From CAYVBN01 sp964538565 (GTDB taxonomy: Bacteria; Pseudomonadota; Alphaproteobacteria; Rhizobiales; Xanthobacteraceae), in contig CAZIGW010000324.1 of the NCBI GenBank assembly GCA_964538565.1, forward strand, positions 1-19,023: 19,023 nucleotides of DNA, given 5' to 3'. Shown here one piece after another: positions 6,554 to 14,444 of this stretch (position 1 is its first letter; the number at the start of each line of letters is the position of its first letter). The position numbers and the translations under genes were made by a program. Below the pieces are notes generated by a model. The model was not told the DNA's origin. It made no database searches and saw nothing but the letters and a program-made list of their open reading frames with translations.

Positions 6554-6754
6554 ATGGATGTCGCGTCGCTCGCCGGTGCTTTCGTGAGCTTTCAGAGCGC
6601 GCAACAGCAGTCCATGCTGGCGCTCGCCATGATGAAGAGCAACGCGCAGGCTTCCGCCGCGCTGGCGGACATGATCGACGCGGCTGCGCAGGGCGCCAGC
6701 CGGCTCGCCAATCTCGGCCCCGGAATCGGCGGCAGTCTCGATATCAGCGCCTAG
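6554..6754 (+). CDS. Small YjfB-like putative motility protein
   Basis: This 66-residue protein resembles the short YjfB family ('putative motility protein', PF14070 by recollection). It opens with MDVASLAGAFVSFQSAQQQS, a helix beginning Met-Asp and rich in glutamine. It continues MLALAMMKSNAQASAALADMID and ends LGPGIGGSLDIS, echoing the family's Gly-rich, ID-containing tail. The family's role is poorly known, and the motility label comes from genomic association. The ATG at 6554 is the only sensible start in the frame. GGA at 6542-6544 may serve as a weak ribosome site. It lies 122 bases after the first small gene. Its last 11 bases overlap the end of tlpA on the other strand. Confidence 0.6.
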   Translation: MDVASLAGAFVSFQSAQQQSMLALAMMKSNAQASAALADMIDAAAQGASRLANLGPGIGGSLDISA

Positions 6755-7442
6755 ACTGCCGCACCGGCCGCCGTTCATCGAGCGCCGCTTTCACGAGATC
6801 GAGCGCGTCCCGGCTCGCCCATTCAGCCGGGCCGGCGAGCGAGGCGATCTCGCAGCCCGCCGGATCGACCAGCAGGGTGGTCGGCATGCCGAACGCCTTG
6901 CCGATCGCCTTGAGGTCCTGGAAGACCTTGGCGTTTGGGTCCGCATAGTAGGCCAGGTTCCTGATGCCGACCTCCTTGAGCCAGGCGGCCGGTTTCTCGG
7001 GATCGCGGGTGTCGATATTGACCGCCACGACCTCGAAACGCGGGCCGCCGAGCTTCGCCTCCAGGGCATCGAGGGCGGGCATTTCCTTGCGGCAGGGGAC
7101 GCACCAGGTGGCCCAGAGGTTGAGCAGGACGGTGCGGCCGCGCCAGTCGGCGAGCGACTTGGGCGCCCCCGACGCGTCCTGGAAGCTCAGGACCGGCAGG
7201 CGGCGAGCCTCCGAGGCCACCCGGACCGCGGCCACCTCGCCATGCGCCAGCGGCGCCATGCGGCGCGCGGTCTCGAGCGCCGGACGGCAGGCCGGGTCGC
7301 CCGCATTGCGTCCGAAGCCGGTAATCCCGTATACCGCCGCCAGCCCGACGAGCAGACCCGCCAGTCCGGCCGTGCCGATCACCGCCCAGCGTCTCAAGGA
7401 CGGGCGGCCGGGGTCCGGTTTGGGGTCAGATTGAACCGTCAT
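6744..7442 (-). CDS. tlpA: TlpA-family membrane-anchored thiol:disulfide oxidoreductase
   Basis: This is a 232-residue periplasmic thioredoxin-like protein tethered by one N-terminal helix (about residues 18-40). The thioredoxin fold starts near residue 82. The active site is WCVPC (W113, C114, C117), and the cis-proline is at GMPTT (P187). TlpA reduces apo-proteins needed for copper loading of cytochrome oxidase in Bradyrhizobium. That function is transferred from the family. Two further cysteines, C52 and C197, lie 145 residues apart, consistent with the extra structural disulfide known in rhizobial TlpA. It is divergent from argH with 89 bases between starts. Its 3' end overlaps the YjfB-like gene tail to tail. 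Confidence 0.93.
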   Translation of the reverse strand: MTVQSDPKPDPGRPSLRRWAVIGTAGLAGLLVGLAAVYGITGFGRNAGDPACRPALETARRMAPLAHGEVAAVRVASEARRLPVLSFQDASGAPKSLADWRGRTVLLNLWATWCVPCRKEMPALDALEAKLGGPRFEVVAVNIDTRDPEKPAAWLKEVGIRNLAYYADPNAKVFQDLKAIGKAFGMPTTLLVDPAGCEIASLAGPAEWASRDALDLVKAALDERRPVRQSRR

Positions 7443-7531
7443 TGGCGACTTCCGTGGTAGAGGTGCGGACGAGAGCGCCGGCGGAACGGCGGCTCGACCG
7501 CGCGAACTGTGAACATGTCAGGTGAACGGCC

Positions 7532-8923
7532 ATGAGCAACAAGATGTGGGGCGGGCGCTTCACCTCGGAACCGGACGCCGTGATGGCGGAGATCAACGCC
7601 TCCATAGACGTCGACCGGGCGCTTTTCCGTCAGGACGTCGCGGCGAGCAAGGCCCACGCCGACATGTTAGCCAGACAGGGCATCATTTCGGCGGACGATG
7701 CGGAAAAGATCACTCACGGTCTAGACACGATCCTGTCAGAAATCGAGGCCGGCAAGTTCGCGTTCAAGCGCGCGCTCGAGGACGTTCACATGAACGTCGA
7801 GGCGCGGCTCGCCGAACTGATCGGCCCGGCGGCCGGCCGCCTGCACACCGCCCGCTCGCGCAACGACCAGGTGGCGACCGATTTCCGGCTCTGGGTGCGC
7901 GACACGATCGACGCACTCGACCGCCAGCTTGGCGAATATCAGCACGCGCTCGCCGAGAAGGCACTCGCGCATGCTGACACGGTGATGCCGGGATTCACCC
8001 ATCTGCAGACGGCCCAGCCCGTTACCTTCGGCCACCACCTGCTCGCCTACGTCGAAATGGCCGGGCGCGACCGGGGCCGGTTCATGGACGCACGCCGGCG
8101 GCTCAACGAGTGCCCGCTCGGCGCCGCCGCGCTCGCCGGCACGTCGTTCCCGCTCGACCGCGACATGACCGCCGCGCGGCTCGGCTTCGACCGGCCGGTG
8201 GCGAATTCGCTCGACGCCGTTTCCGACCGCGACTTCGTGATGGAGACGCTCGCGGCCGCCTCGATCACGGCCGTCCATCTCTCACGTTTCGCCGAGGAAA
8301 TCGTGCTGTGGACCTCGCCGCTCGTCGGCCTGCTCACGCTGTCGGACAAGTTCACGACCGGCTCCTCCATCATGCCGCAGAAGCGCAATCCCGACGCGGC
8401 CGAGTTGGTGCGTGCCAAGACCGGGCGCATCATCGGCGCGCTCGACGCGATCCTCGTCGTCATGAAGGGGCTGCCGCTCGCCTACCAGAAGGACATGCAG
8501 GAAGACAAGGAAGGCACCATGGACGCGCTCGCGGCGCTGTCGCTCTGCCTTGCCGCCATGACCGGCATGGTGCGCGACATGACGCCGAACCAAGCGCGCA
8601 TGAAGAAGGCCGCGGGCGAGGGCTACGCGACGGCAACCGATCTTGCCGACTGGCTCGTGCGCACGCTGCAGATGCCGTTTCGCGAAGCGCACCACGTCAC
8701 CGGGCGAATCGTCGCCGCCGCGGCCGCGGCCGGCGTTCCGCTGCATCGGCTCCCGCTCGCCGACATGCAGGCGATCGAGCCACGCATCAGCGACGCGGTG
8801 CTCGATGTGCTCTCCGTGGCGAAATCGGTCAGAAGTCGGACCAGCTTCGGCGGGACGGCTCCGGCCAATGTCCGCCGCGAAGCGAGGAAGTGGTTGAAAA
8901 AGCTCGACAGGCGGCCGAAGTGA
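7532..8923 (+). CDS. argH: Argininosuccinate lyase
   Basis: This is the last enzyme of arginine biosynthesis, splitting argininosuccinate into arginine and fumarate, and a soluble homotetramer of the fumarase/aspartase superfamily. At 463 residues it has full family length. MSNKMWGGRF is the classic N terminus. DVHMNVEARL and HTARSRNDQVATD line the active site, and the flexible-loop signature GSSIMPQKRNPD is at residues 277-288 with the catalytic serine. The C terminus has SFGGTAPANVR. The ATG at 7532 has AGGTGA (7520-7525) 6 bases upstream. It probably heads a plus-strand run with the lipoprotein, lysA and the TIGR02302-type gene. Confidence 0.97.
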   Translation: MSNKMWGGRFTSEPDAVMAEINASIDVDRALFRQDVAASKAHADMLARQGIISADDAEKITHGLDTILSEIEAGKFAFKRALEDVHMNVEARLAELIGPAAGRLHTARSRNDQVATDFRLWVRDTIDALDRQLGEYQHALAEKALAHADTVMPGFTHLQTAQPVTFGHHLLAYVEMAGRDRGRFMDARRRLNECPLGAAALAGTSFPLDRDMTAARLGFDRPVANSLDAVSDRDFVMETLAAASITAVHLSRFAEEIVLWTSPLVGLLTLSDKFTTGSSIMPQKRNPDAAELVRAKTGRIIGALDAILVVMKGLPLAYQKDMQEDKEGTMDALAALSLCLAAMTGMVRDMTPNQARMKKAAGEGYATATDLADWLVRTLQMPFREAHHVTGRIVAAAAAAGVPLHRLPLADMQAIEPRISDAVLDVLSVAKSVRSRTSFGGTAPANVRREARKWLKKLDRRPK

Positions 8924-8996
8924 CCGCGTCGCCCCCGGCGTCCGCGGCTTGGCTCTCGCCTCGACCCGGCGATCTGCTATATGGTGGCGCGCGACT

Positions 8997-9004
8997 GGAG
9001 GGAG
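8997..9004 (+). promoter_or_regulatory. lptM: Strong ribosome site GGAGGGAG before a GTG start
   Basis: GGAGGGAG ends 6 bases before GTG at 9011. This supports the GTG start over the in-frame ATG at 8981, which lies upstream of this site and lacks one of its own. Confidence 0.7.
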
Positions 9005-9010
9005 CCCACA

Positions 9011-9286
9011 GTGACCCGTTCGTCCGACCGCCTGCCCATCCGCCTCGCCGCGGTCGCCATGCTGATCGCCGCGTGTGGTCTTGCCGCCTGCGGGCGCAAG
9101 GGCGCGCTCGAACCGCCGCCCTCGGCCCAGCTGGCCGAGCCGCAGCCGGCGGCTGCGCCGGAGGCGCGGCGTTCGCCGGCGGACGTGCTCGTCGGCACGC
9201 CGGGAGCCCGCGAGACCCCGCAGCAGACCACGCAGCAGGCCGCAGCCCCGAAGAAGCATTTCTTCCTCGACTGGCTGCTCGACTGA
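9011..9286 (+). CDS. lptM: LptM-like small lipoprotein upstream of lysA
   Basis: This is a 91-residue predicted lipoprotein. A basic N terminus (TRSSDRLPIR) and hydrophobic core lead to the lipobox GLAAC, followed by GRKGALEPPP. That is the LAACGxKGxLxxP pattern of the LptM (formerly YifL) family, which in Escherichia coli helps mature the LptD outer-membrane lipopolysaccharide translocon. After about 40 Pro/Ala/Gln-rich residues it ends in KKHFFLDWLLD, an aromatic and acidic tail that looks like a second conserved element. The GTG start is set by GGAGGGAG. It lies 18 bases before lysA, the usual neighbour of this family near diaminopimelate genes. The exact role in this organism is inferred. 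Confidence 0.8.
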   Translation: MTRSSDRLPIRLAAVAMLIAACGLAACGRKGALEPPPSAQLAEPQPAAAPEARRSPADVLVGTPGARETPQQTTQQAAAPKKHFFLDWLLD

Positions 9287-9304
9287 ACGCATCCGAGCTT
9301 CCCG

Positions 9305-10570
9305 ATGCACCACTTCGCCTATCGTGACGGCGTGCTTCACGCCGAAGCGGTGAATCTCGCCGCGCTCGCGGAGGCGGTCGGCACCCCGTTCTACTGCTAT
9401 TCGGCCGCGACGCTCACGCGTCACTACCAGGTCTTCGCCGGGGCCTTCGCGGACGTGCCGGCGCTCGTCTGCTACGCCATGAAGGCGTACTCCAACCAGG
9501 CGGTGGTCACGACGCTGGCGCGGCTCGGTGCCGGCGCCGACGTGGTCTCGGATGGCGAACTCAGGCGCGCGCGCGCCGCGGGAATCCCGGCGGACAGGAT
9601 CATGTTCTCGGGCGTCGGCAAGAGCGCACGCGAGCTCGCGCTCGCGGTCGACGAGGGCATTCTCTGCGTCAACGTCGAGTCCGAGCCGGAACTCGAGCTG
9701 CTCTCCGGTATCGCCGCCGCTAAGGGCGCGACGGCGCGCATCTCGGTGCGCGTCAATCCCGACGTCGACGCGCGCACGCACGCCAAGATCGCGACCGGAA
9801 AATCGGAAAACAAGTTCGGCATCCCGATCAGCCGCGCGCGCGAGGTCTACGCGCAGGCAGCGAAGCTTCCGGGCCTGCGCGTCACCGGCGTCGACATGCA
9901 CATCGGCAGTCAGATCACCGCACTCGCGCCGTTCGACGACGCGTTCGTGCTGCTGTCGGACTTCGTGCGCACGCTGCGCGCCGACGGACATCGCATCGAG
10001 CACGTCGATCTCGGCGGCGGGCTCGGCATTCCCTACCGCGAGGATGACGAACCCCCGCCGCATCCCGAGGCCTACGCCGAAGTGGTGAAACGCGCCACAC
10101 GAAATCTTGATTGTCGCTTGATCTTCGAGCCGGGGCGGCTCCTGGTCGGCAACGCCGGTATTCTTGTGACGCGCGTGCTCTACGTGAAGCGCGGCGAGGC
10201 GAAGACGTTCGTGATCGTCGACGCGGCCATGAACGATCTCGTGCGGCCGACCCTCTACGACGCCCATCACGAGATCCTTCCGGTCCGGCAACCCGCCGGG
10301 GCAGGGCGGCGGATCATCGCCGATGTGGTTGGTCCGGTGTGCGAATCCGGGGATTTTCTCGCCCTCGACCGGGAAGTGGTCGAACCGCGTGCGGGCGAAC
10401 TCGTTTGCGTGATGTCCGCCGGGGCCTACGGCGCCGTGCAGGCGGGAACCTACAACACCCGCGCGCTCGTGCCGGAAGTCCTTGTGAACGGTGCGGAATG
10501 GGCGGTGGTCCGCCCGCGCGTCGAGGTCGAGCAGTTGATCGCTCTCGACCGCCTCCCGCCCTGGCTGTGA
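9305..10570 (+). CDS. lysA: Diaminopimelate decarboxylase
   Basis: This PLP-dependent fold-type III enzyme (421 residues, full length) decarboxylates meso-diaminopimelate to lysine. The PLP lysine is K60 in VCYAMKAYSNQAV. Further landmarks are VDMHIGSQI (H199), the phosphate-binding VDLGGGLGIPY, FEPGRLLVGNAG (substrate-binding arginine) and VGPVCESGDFL with C346 and E347 from the dimer partner's active site. The ATG at 9305 gives the usual N terminus (HHFAYRDGVLHAE). No strong ribosome site precedes it, and the lipoprotein gene ends 18 bases upstream, so coupling is plausible. Confidence 0.97.
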   Translation: MHHFAYRDGVLHAEAVNLAALAEAVGTPFYCYSAATLTRHYQVFAGAFADVPALVCYAMKAYSNQAVVTTLARLGAGADVVSDGELRRARAAGIPADRIMFSGVGKSARELALAVDEGILCVNVESEPELELLSGIAAAKGATARISVRVNPDVDARTHAKIATGKSENKFGIPISRAREVYAQAAKLPGLRVTGVDMHIGSQITALAPFDDAFVLLSDFVRTLRADGHRIEHVDLGGGLGIPYREDDEPPPHPEAYAEVVKRATRNLDCRLIFEPGRLLVGNAGILVTRVLYVKRGEAKTFVIVDAAMNDLVRPTLYDAHHEILPVRQPAGAGRRIIADVVGPVCESGDFLALDREVVEPRAGELVCVMSAGAYGAVQAGTYNTRALVPEVLVNGAEWAVVRPRVEVEQLIALDRLPPWL

Positions 10571-10629
10571 GCGCGCCCGGCAAGGCCGCATTTCCGCCCG
10601 CCAGGGATGCGACGGAATGGCAGCCGTGG

Positions 10630-10635
10630 TATAGA
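10630..10635 (+). promoter_or_regulatory. Possible -10 element (TATAGA) before the TIGR02302-type gene
   Basis: TATAGA in the context GGTATAGATGAC resembles a -10 hexamer and is AT-rich against its surroundings. No good -35 stands 16-18 bases before it. If real, it argues against the in-frame ATG at 10607 as the start of the following gene. Confidence 0.25.
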
Positions 10636-10687
10636 TGACACAATGCGCGATTTCTTCGGTTGGCGAGGGTTTTGGTCGGAGACGCGG

Positions 10688-13255
10688 GTGAGGCCTCAAG
10701 GTCAGTCGACGGACGGACGGCGCGCTGAGCGCGGCGGTCCGGACGTCGGCGGGGCGCTCGGCCGGGCGTTGGTGCGCGCGTGGTGGACGCTCCTGTGGGA
10801 GCGTCTGTGGCCGGCGCTTGTCTCGATCGCGACGGCGCTCGGTCTCTTCCTCGCCGTGTCATGGCTCGGCGTATGGCAATGGCTGCCCGCCATGGGCCGC
10901 GCGATCGGCCTGTTCCTGTTCGTGGTTCTGACCGCGGCCGCGACGGTGCCGCTGCTGCTGCTGCGCCTGCCGAGCGCCTACGACGGCTTGCGGCGGCTCG
11001 ACCGCGCCAGCGGCCTGCCGCACCGCCCGGCGACGGCGGTCGCCGACGAGATCGCAGCCGGCCGCGATGATTCCGTTTCGACCGCGTTGTGGCAGGCGCA
11101 TCTCGAGCGTTCGCTGCGCGCCGCGCGCGCGCTCAGGGCCGGATGGCCGATGCCGCGGGTCGCCTGGCGCGATCCGTTCGCGTTGCGCGCGCTCGTTCTC
11201 GTTCTCGTCATCGCCACGTTCTTCGCCGCCGGCAGCGAACGCGGCAAACGCATCGCCGCGGCCTTCGACTGGCAAGGCGTCGTCGCGCCCGCCAATTTCC
11301 GTCTGGACGCGTGGGTTTCGCCGCCGAGCTACACCGGCCGCGCGCCGATCATTCTGCCCGGCGTGCATCCGGGCGAGCGCACGCAGGCCTTCGCGGGGGC
11401 GGTTTCGGTCCCGGCCGGCAGCGTGCTCGTCGTGCGCGCGAGCGGGCAGGCGCACGTGGACGTTTCGACCAGTGGCGGCCTCGTCGCGACGAAGGATGCC
11501 GCAAGTGCGCCGACGCCGGCGGGCAGCGAAGAACACCGGTTCACGATCAACGCCGGCGGCAGCGCCACGGTGGTGGGCCTGAGCAACGAGGATCTCACCT
11601 GGACGTTCAACGCGATTGCGGACCGCGTGCCGGAGATCGCGCTCGCCAAGGATCCCGAGCCGCAGGCGCGTGGCGCGATTCTGCTCGCCTACAAGCTCGA
11701 AGACGACTACGGCGTCGTCGACGCCAAGGCGACGTTCCAGCTGGCGTCGAAGGACGGCGAGGCGCGATCCGCTCCGCGGCCGCTCTACGGACCGCCGGAC
11801 TTTCCGCTCTCGCTGCCGCAGGCGCGCGTGCGCAAGGGCGTCGGCCAGACCGTCAAGGATCTCACCGAGCATCCCTGGGCGGGCGCCGACGTGACGATGA
11901 CGCTCGTCGCCCATGACGAAGCCGGCAACGAAGGCAAGAGCGAGCCGATTGAATTCCGCCTGCCGCAACGCATGTTCGTGAAGCCGCTGGCGCGCGCGCT
12001 GATCGAGCAGCGGCGCATTCTCGCGCTCGATGCCGAAGCGCGCGACCGCGTGCTCGTCGCCCTCGACGGGCTGGCGCTCGCGCCCGAGCGGTTCACGCCG
12101 CTGGCCAGCATCTATCTCGGCCTGCGCTCGCTCTACTGGGACCTCGGCCGCGCCAAGTCGGACGACGACCTGCGCGAGGTCGTTCAGCGCATGTGGTCGA
12201 TGGCGACGCAGATCGAGGACGGCAACGTCTCGGACGCCGAGCAGGCCTTGCGCGCCGCGCAGGACGCGCTGCGCCAGGCGCTCGAACGCGGCGCGAGCGA
12301 CGAGGAGATCAAGAAGCTCACCGATCAGTTGCGCGCGGCCCTCGACAGGTTCCTGCAGGCGCTCGCCGAGGAGATGCGCAAGAACCCGCAGCAGCTCGCG
12401 CGTCCGCTCGATCGCAACGCCCGGCAGCTGCGGACGCAGGATCTGCAGAGCATGATCGACCGGCTCGAGAACCTTGCGCGCTCCGGCGCAAAGGACGCGG
12501 CCCGGCAGTTGCTCGATCAGCTTCAACAGATGCTCGAGAACCTGCAGATGGCGCGGCCCGGCAACATGGATTCGGGCGACGACGACATGATGTCGGCGCT
12601 CGACGAGCTGGGCGACATGATCCGCAAGCAACAGCAGTTGCGCGACCGCACGTTCCAGCAGGGCCAGGACATGCGCCGCCAGCGCAACCAGGGCCAACAG
12701 GGTCAGCAGGGCCAACAGGGACAGAACGGGCTCGGCAACCTGCAGCGCGACCAGCAGGCGTTGCGCGATCGGCTCAACCAGCTGATGGAGCAATTGCGCC
12801 AGCGTGGTCTCGGACAGAACCAGGGCGACCAGGGCGAGCAGGGGCAGGACGGCGCGCAGTCGCTCGGCCGCGCCGGCGACGCCATGAAGGACGCGGAAGG
12901 TTCGCTCGGCGAGGGCAATCCGGACAGCGCGGTCGACTCCCAGGGGCGCGCGCTCGACGCGATGCGCAAGGGCGCCCAGGGGCTCGCGCAGGCGATGCAG
13001 CAGCAGCAGGGCGCCGGGCCCGGACCCGGCCAGCCGGGCCGCAACGGACGCATGCGCGCACAGCAGGACACGGACCCGCTCGGTCGTCCGCTGCGCGGGC
13101 GCGACTACGGCGACGACGCGACCGTGAAGGTGCCGGGCGAGATCGACGTGCAGCGGGCGCGGCGGATTCTCGAGGAGCTGCGCCGCCGCTTCTCCGACCC
13201 CGGCCGGCCACAGCCCGAGCTCGACTACCTCGAACGGCTGCTCAAGGACTTCTGA
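10688..13255 (+). CDS. TIGR02302 / DUF4175-type large membrane protein
   Basis: This 855-residue envelope protein matches, by architecture and sequence feel, the alphaproteobacterial TIGR02302 family (DUF4175). Three hydrophobic helices lie near residues 42-62, 72-92 and 165-183. A long, probably periplasmic region follows, with an Ig-like-looking segment (FRLDAWVSPPSYTGRAPIIL) and LAYKLEDDYGVVDAKATF. The C-terminal third is helical and Gln/Asp-rich, with a GQQ-type low-complexity run (about 667-682). The tail is RRILEELRRRFSDPGRPQPELDYLERLLKDF. The function is not established. The GTG at 10688 has GGAG 7 bases upstream. An ATG at 10643 is the alternative and lacks a ribosome site. It follows lysA by 117 bases and converges on the DUF2125 gene. 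Both stops lie in one palindrome. Confidence 0.85.
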   Translation: MRPQGQSTDGRRAERGGPDVGGALGRALVRAWWTLLWERLWPALVSIATALGLFLAVSWLGVWQWLPAMGRAIGLFLFVVLTAAATVPLLLLRLPSAYDGLRRLDRASGLPHRPATAVADEIAAGRDDSVSTALWQAHLERSLRAARALRAGWPMPRVAWRDPFALRALVLVLVIATFFAAGSERGKRIAAAFDWQGVVAPANFRLDAWVSPPSYTGRAPIILPGVHPGERTQAFAGAVSVPAGSVLVVRASGQAHVDVSTSGGLVATKDAASAPTPAGSEEHRFTINAGGSATVVGLSNEDLTWTFNAIADRVPEIALAKDPEPQARGAILLAYKLEDDYGVVDAKATFQLASKDGEARSAPRPLYGPPDFPLSLPQARVRKGVGQTVKDLTEHPWAGADVTMTLVAHDEAGNEGKSEPIEFRLPQRMFVKPLARALIEQRRILALDAEARDRVLVALDGLALAPERFTPLASIYLGLRSLYWDLGRAKSDDDLREVVQRMWSMATQIEDGNVSDAEQALRAAQDALRQALERGASDEEIKKLTDQLRAALDRFLQALAEEMRKNPQQLARPLDRNARQLRTQDLQSMIDRLENLARSGAKDAARQLLDQLQQMLENLQMARPGNMDSGDDDMMSALDELGDMIRKQQQLRDRTFQQGQDMRRQRNQGQQGQQGQQGQNGLGNLQRDQQALRDRLNQLMEQLRQRGLGQNQGDQGEQGQDGAQSLGRAGDAMKDAEGSLGEGNPDSAVDSQGRALDAMRKGAQGLAQAMQQQQGAGPGPGQPGRNGRMRAQQDTDPLGRPLRGRDYGDDATVKVPGEIDVQRARRILEELRRRFSDPGRPQPELDYLERLLKDF
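12685..12730 (+). repeat. CAGGGxCAR short tandem repeat encoding GQQ units
   Basis: Successive 9-base units of the form CAGGGCCAA / CAGGGTCAG / CAGGGCCAA / CAGGGACAG encode Gly-Gln-Gln repeats in the TIGR02302-type protein. Units differ at silent or near-silent positions, so the protein repeat appears older than the DNA identity. Such runs can change copy number by slippage. Confidence 0.8.
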
Positions 13256-13300
13256 CCGGCAATTCACACCGGCCTGCCGGCCCGGCAGGTCCGGTCAGAA
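13250..13300. terminator. Nested palindrome between convergent genes, containing both stop codons
   Basis: TTCTGACCGG (13250-13259) and CCGGTCAGAA (13291-13300) are perfect 10-base inverted arms. Inside, CCTGCCGG (13273-13280) and CCGGCAGG (13282-13289) are also perfect arms. ACCGG at 13268-13272 gives an alternative partner for CCGGT. The left arm includes the TGA of the TIGR02302-type gene and the right arm the TGA of DUF2125. There is no T-run on either side, so this is a candidate bidirectional terminator or RNA-stabilising stem rather than a textbook one. Confidence 0.65.
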
Positions 13301-14440
13301 CAGCGGCGGTGTCTTCCCGAGCTGGAACGGCCCAAGGAACGCCACCCCGTCCGCGAAGCGCAGCGGCAGCGTGACGGCGGCCCGCCCGTCGATCTGGGCG
13401 GGTTGGCCGACGGCGCCGCTCATCCCGTTCCCGCCCAGATTGGACCGCCCGCGCACCAGGCCGCCCAGGCCCGGCATCAGCCGGTCGAGCTGTCCGGCCA
13501 CGGCGCCGAGGCCGTCCTTCCCGCCGAACGCCGCCATGAGCTGATCGAGACCGAGCGCCGGCAGGAGCTTGTCGAGGCCCGCGACCGTGACCTGGAGTTC
13601 GCCCTCGAGCCGACCGCCCGCCGACACGCCGAGCGTGCCATTCGCCGACGCCAGAATGTCGCCCTGGCGCACCCGGGCGTTGACGACCTCGAGCCGGCCG
13701 TTCGCGGCCTGCATCTCGCGGAAGCGCTCGGGCCATGGCTTCGGCGCCAGATCCTTGAGACCGGTCAGCACCGCGGTGACGTCGGCATCGATCGGCTGGT
13801 TGGTGAAGTGATTGACGCCTGGGGCCGTCCCCTTCACCAGATCGACGGCCAGTTCGAGCACCGGATCGGCGAACACCGAACCGGAACGCACCCGCGTATG
13901 CCACTCGAGATGCTCGGCATTCGCCAGCAGATCCTTACCGCCGTCCGCACGCGGGTGCGAGAAGACGGGCTTCTCCATCACGATCGAAACCCGCTCCAGC
14001 GCGTCCGGTAGCCCGCGCACGCTGGCGCGCGCCGACTGCCATTCGGCGCGCAGGCTGGGAGGCTGGCCGGGGTCCGCCACCGTCAGCGGCCCCGCGAGCT
14101 CGCTGATGACGAGGGTCGGATCGTAGGCCTGCATGGTGACGACGAGGTTGCGCGCCTTGACCACGGCCCGCACCTGCGCCGACCGCACCTCCGCGGCCGG
14201 ATCGGTGCACTGCACCTCGATGCGGAACGGGAATCCGCCGATGGTTTGCGAGCCGCAGGTATAGGTGCGCCCGAGCCTTGCCTCCCGCTCACGCCAGGCC
14301 GCGATCGTGGTGTCGGCGCGGGACGCGGCGTAGTACCAGAATCCGGTCCAGGCGAGCGCGAGCACCGCCACCAGCAGCGTCGGGATCACGATCAGCCAGG
14401 AGCGCCGCGGGCGGTCGTCATCGTCAGGTTCGTACGTCAA
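13295..14440 (-). CDS. DUF2125 domain-containing membrane-anchored protein
   Basis: This 381-residue protein resembles the alphaproteobacterial DUF2125 family of unknown function. An acidic N terminus (MTYEPDDDDRPRR) precedes one hydrophobic helix (about residues 14-36). A long, probably periplasmic part begins SRADTTIAAWREREARLGRT. Then comes TYTCGSQTIGGFPFRIEVQC, whose GGFPFRIEVxC pattern is the clearest family mark, with cysteines that may form a disulfide. Repeated beta-rich segments follow, suggesting a lipid-binding or AsmA-like shape, which is only inference. The start codon is TTG at 14440, with GAGGA 4 bases upstream. No in-frame ATG fits better. It is divergent from the cyclotransferase gene, with 92 bases between starts. 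Confidence 0.85.
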   Translation of the reverse strand: MTYEPDDDDRPRRSWLIVIPTLLVAVLALAWTGFWYYAASRADTTIAAWREREARLGRTYTCGSQTIGGFPFRIEVQCTDPAAEVRSAQVRAVVKARNLVVTMQAYDPTLVISELAGPLTVADPGQPPSLRAEWQSARASVRGLPDALERVSIVMEKPVFSHPRADGGKDLLANAEHLEWHTRVRSGSVFADPVLELAVDLVKGTAPGVNHFTNQPIDADVTAVLTGLKDLAPKPWPERFREMQAANGRLEVVNARVRQGDILASANGTLGVSAGGRLEGELQVTVAGLDKLLPALGLDQLMAAFGGKDGLGAVAGQLDRLMPGLGGLVRGRSNLGGNGMSGAVGQPAQIDGRAAVTLPLRFADGVAFLGPFQLGKTPPLF

Positions 14441-14444
14441 TGGG

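Noticed and set aside
7515..7531. ATG upstream of argH as a possible leader peptide
   Set aside because: The frame runs on through argH in another register with no short leader stop, and the AGGTGA site serves the argH ATG.
8978..8983. TATATG as a -10 element for the lipoprotein gene
   Set aside because: The nearest TTG-containing -35-like hexamer (TTGGCT at 8949) is 23 bases away, too far for a normal spacer. Cotranscription with argH is simpler.
8282..10699. 805-codon open frame on the minus strand opposite argH, lptM and lysA
   Set aside because: It is antisense to well-supported genes with clear catalytic motifs. Its translation is rich in Arg, Ala, Gly and His, as expected for the reverse frame of high-GC coding DNA, and has no recognisable domain.
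12685..12730. Short tandem repeat as a possible CRISPR-like or mobile repeat
   Set aside because: Units are 9 bases, in frame and coding for GQQ inside a low-complexity protein region, with no spacers.
10859..13267. 802-codon minus-strand open frame opposite the TIGR02302-type gene
   Set aside because: Same cause: G/C-biased third positions on the sense strand suppress stops in the reverse frame. The apparent leucine-rich repeats mirror the Gln-rich repeats of the real protein.
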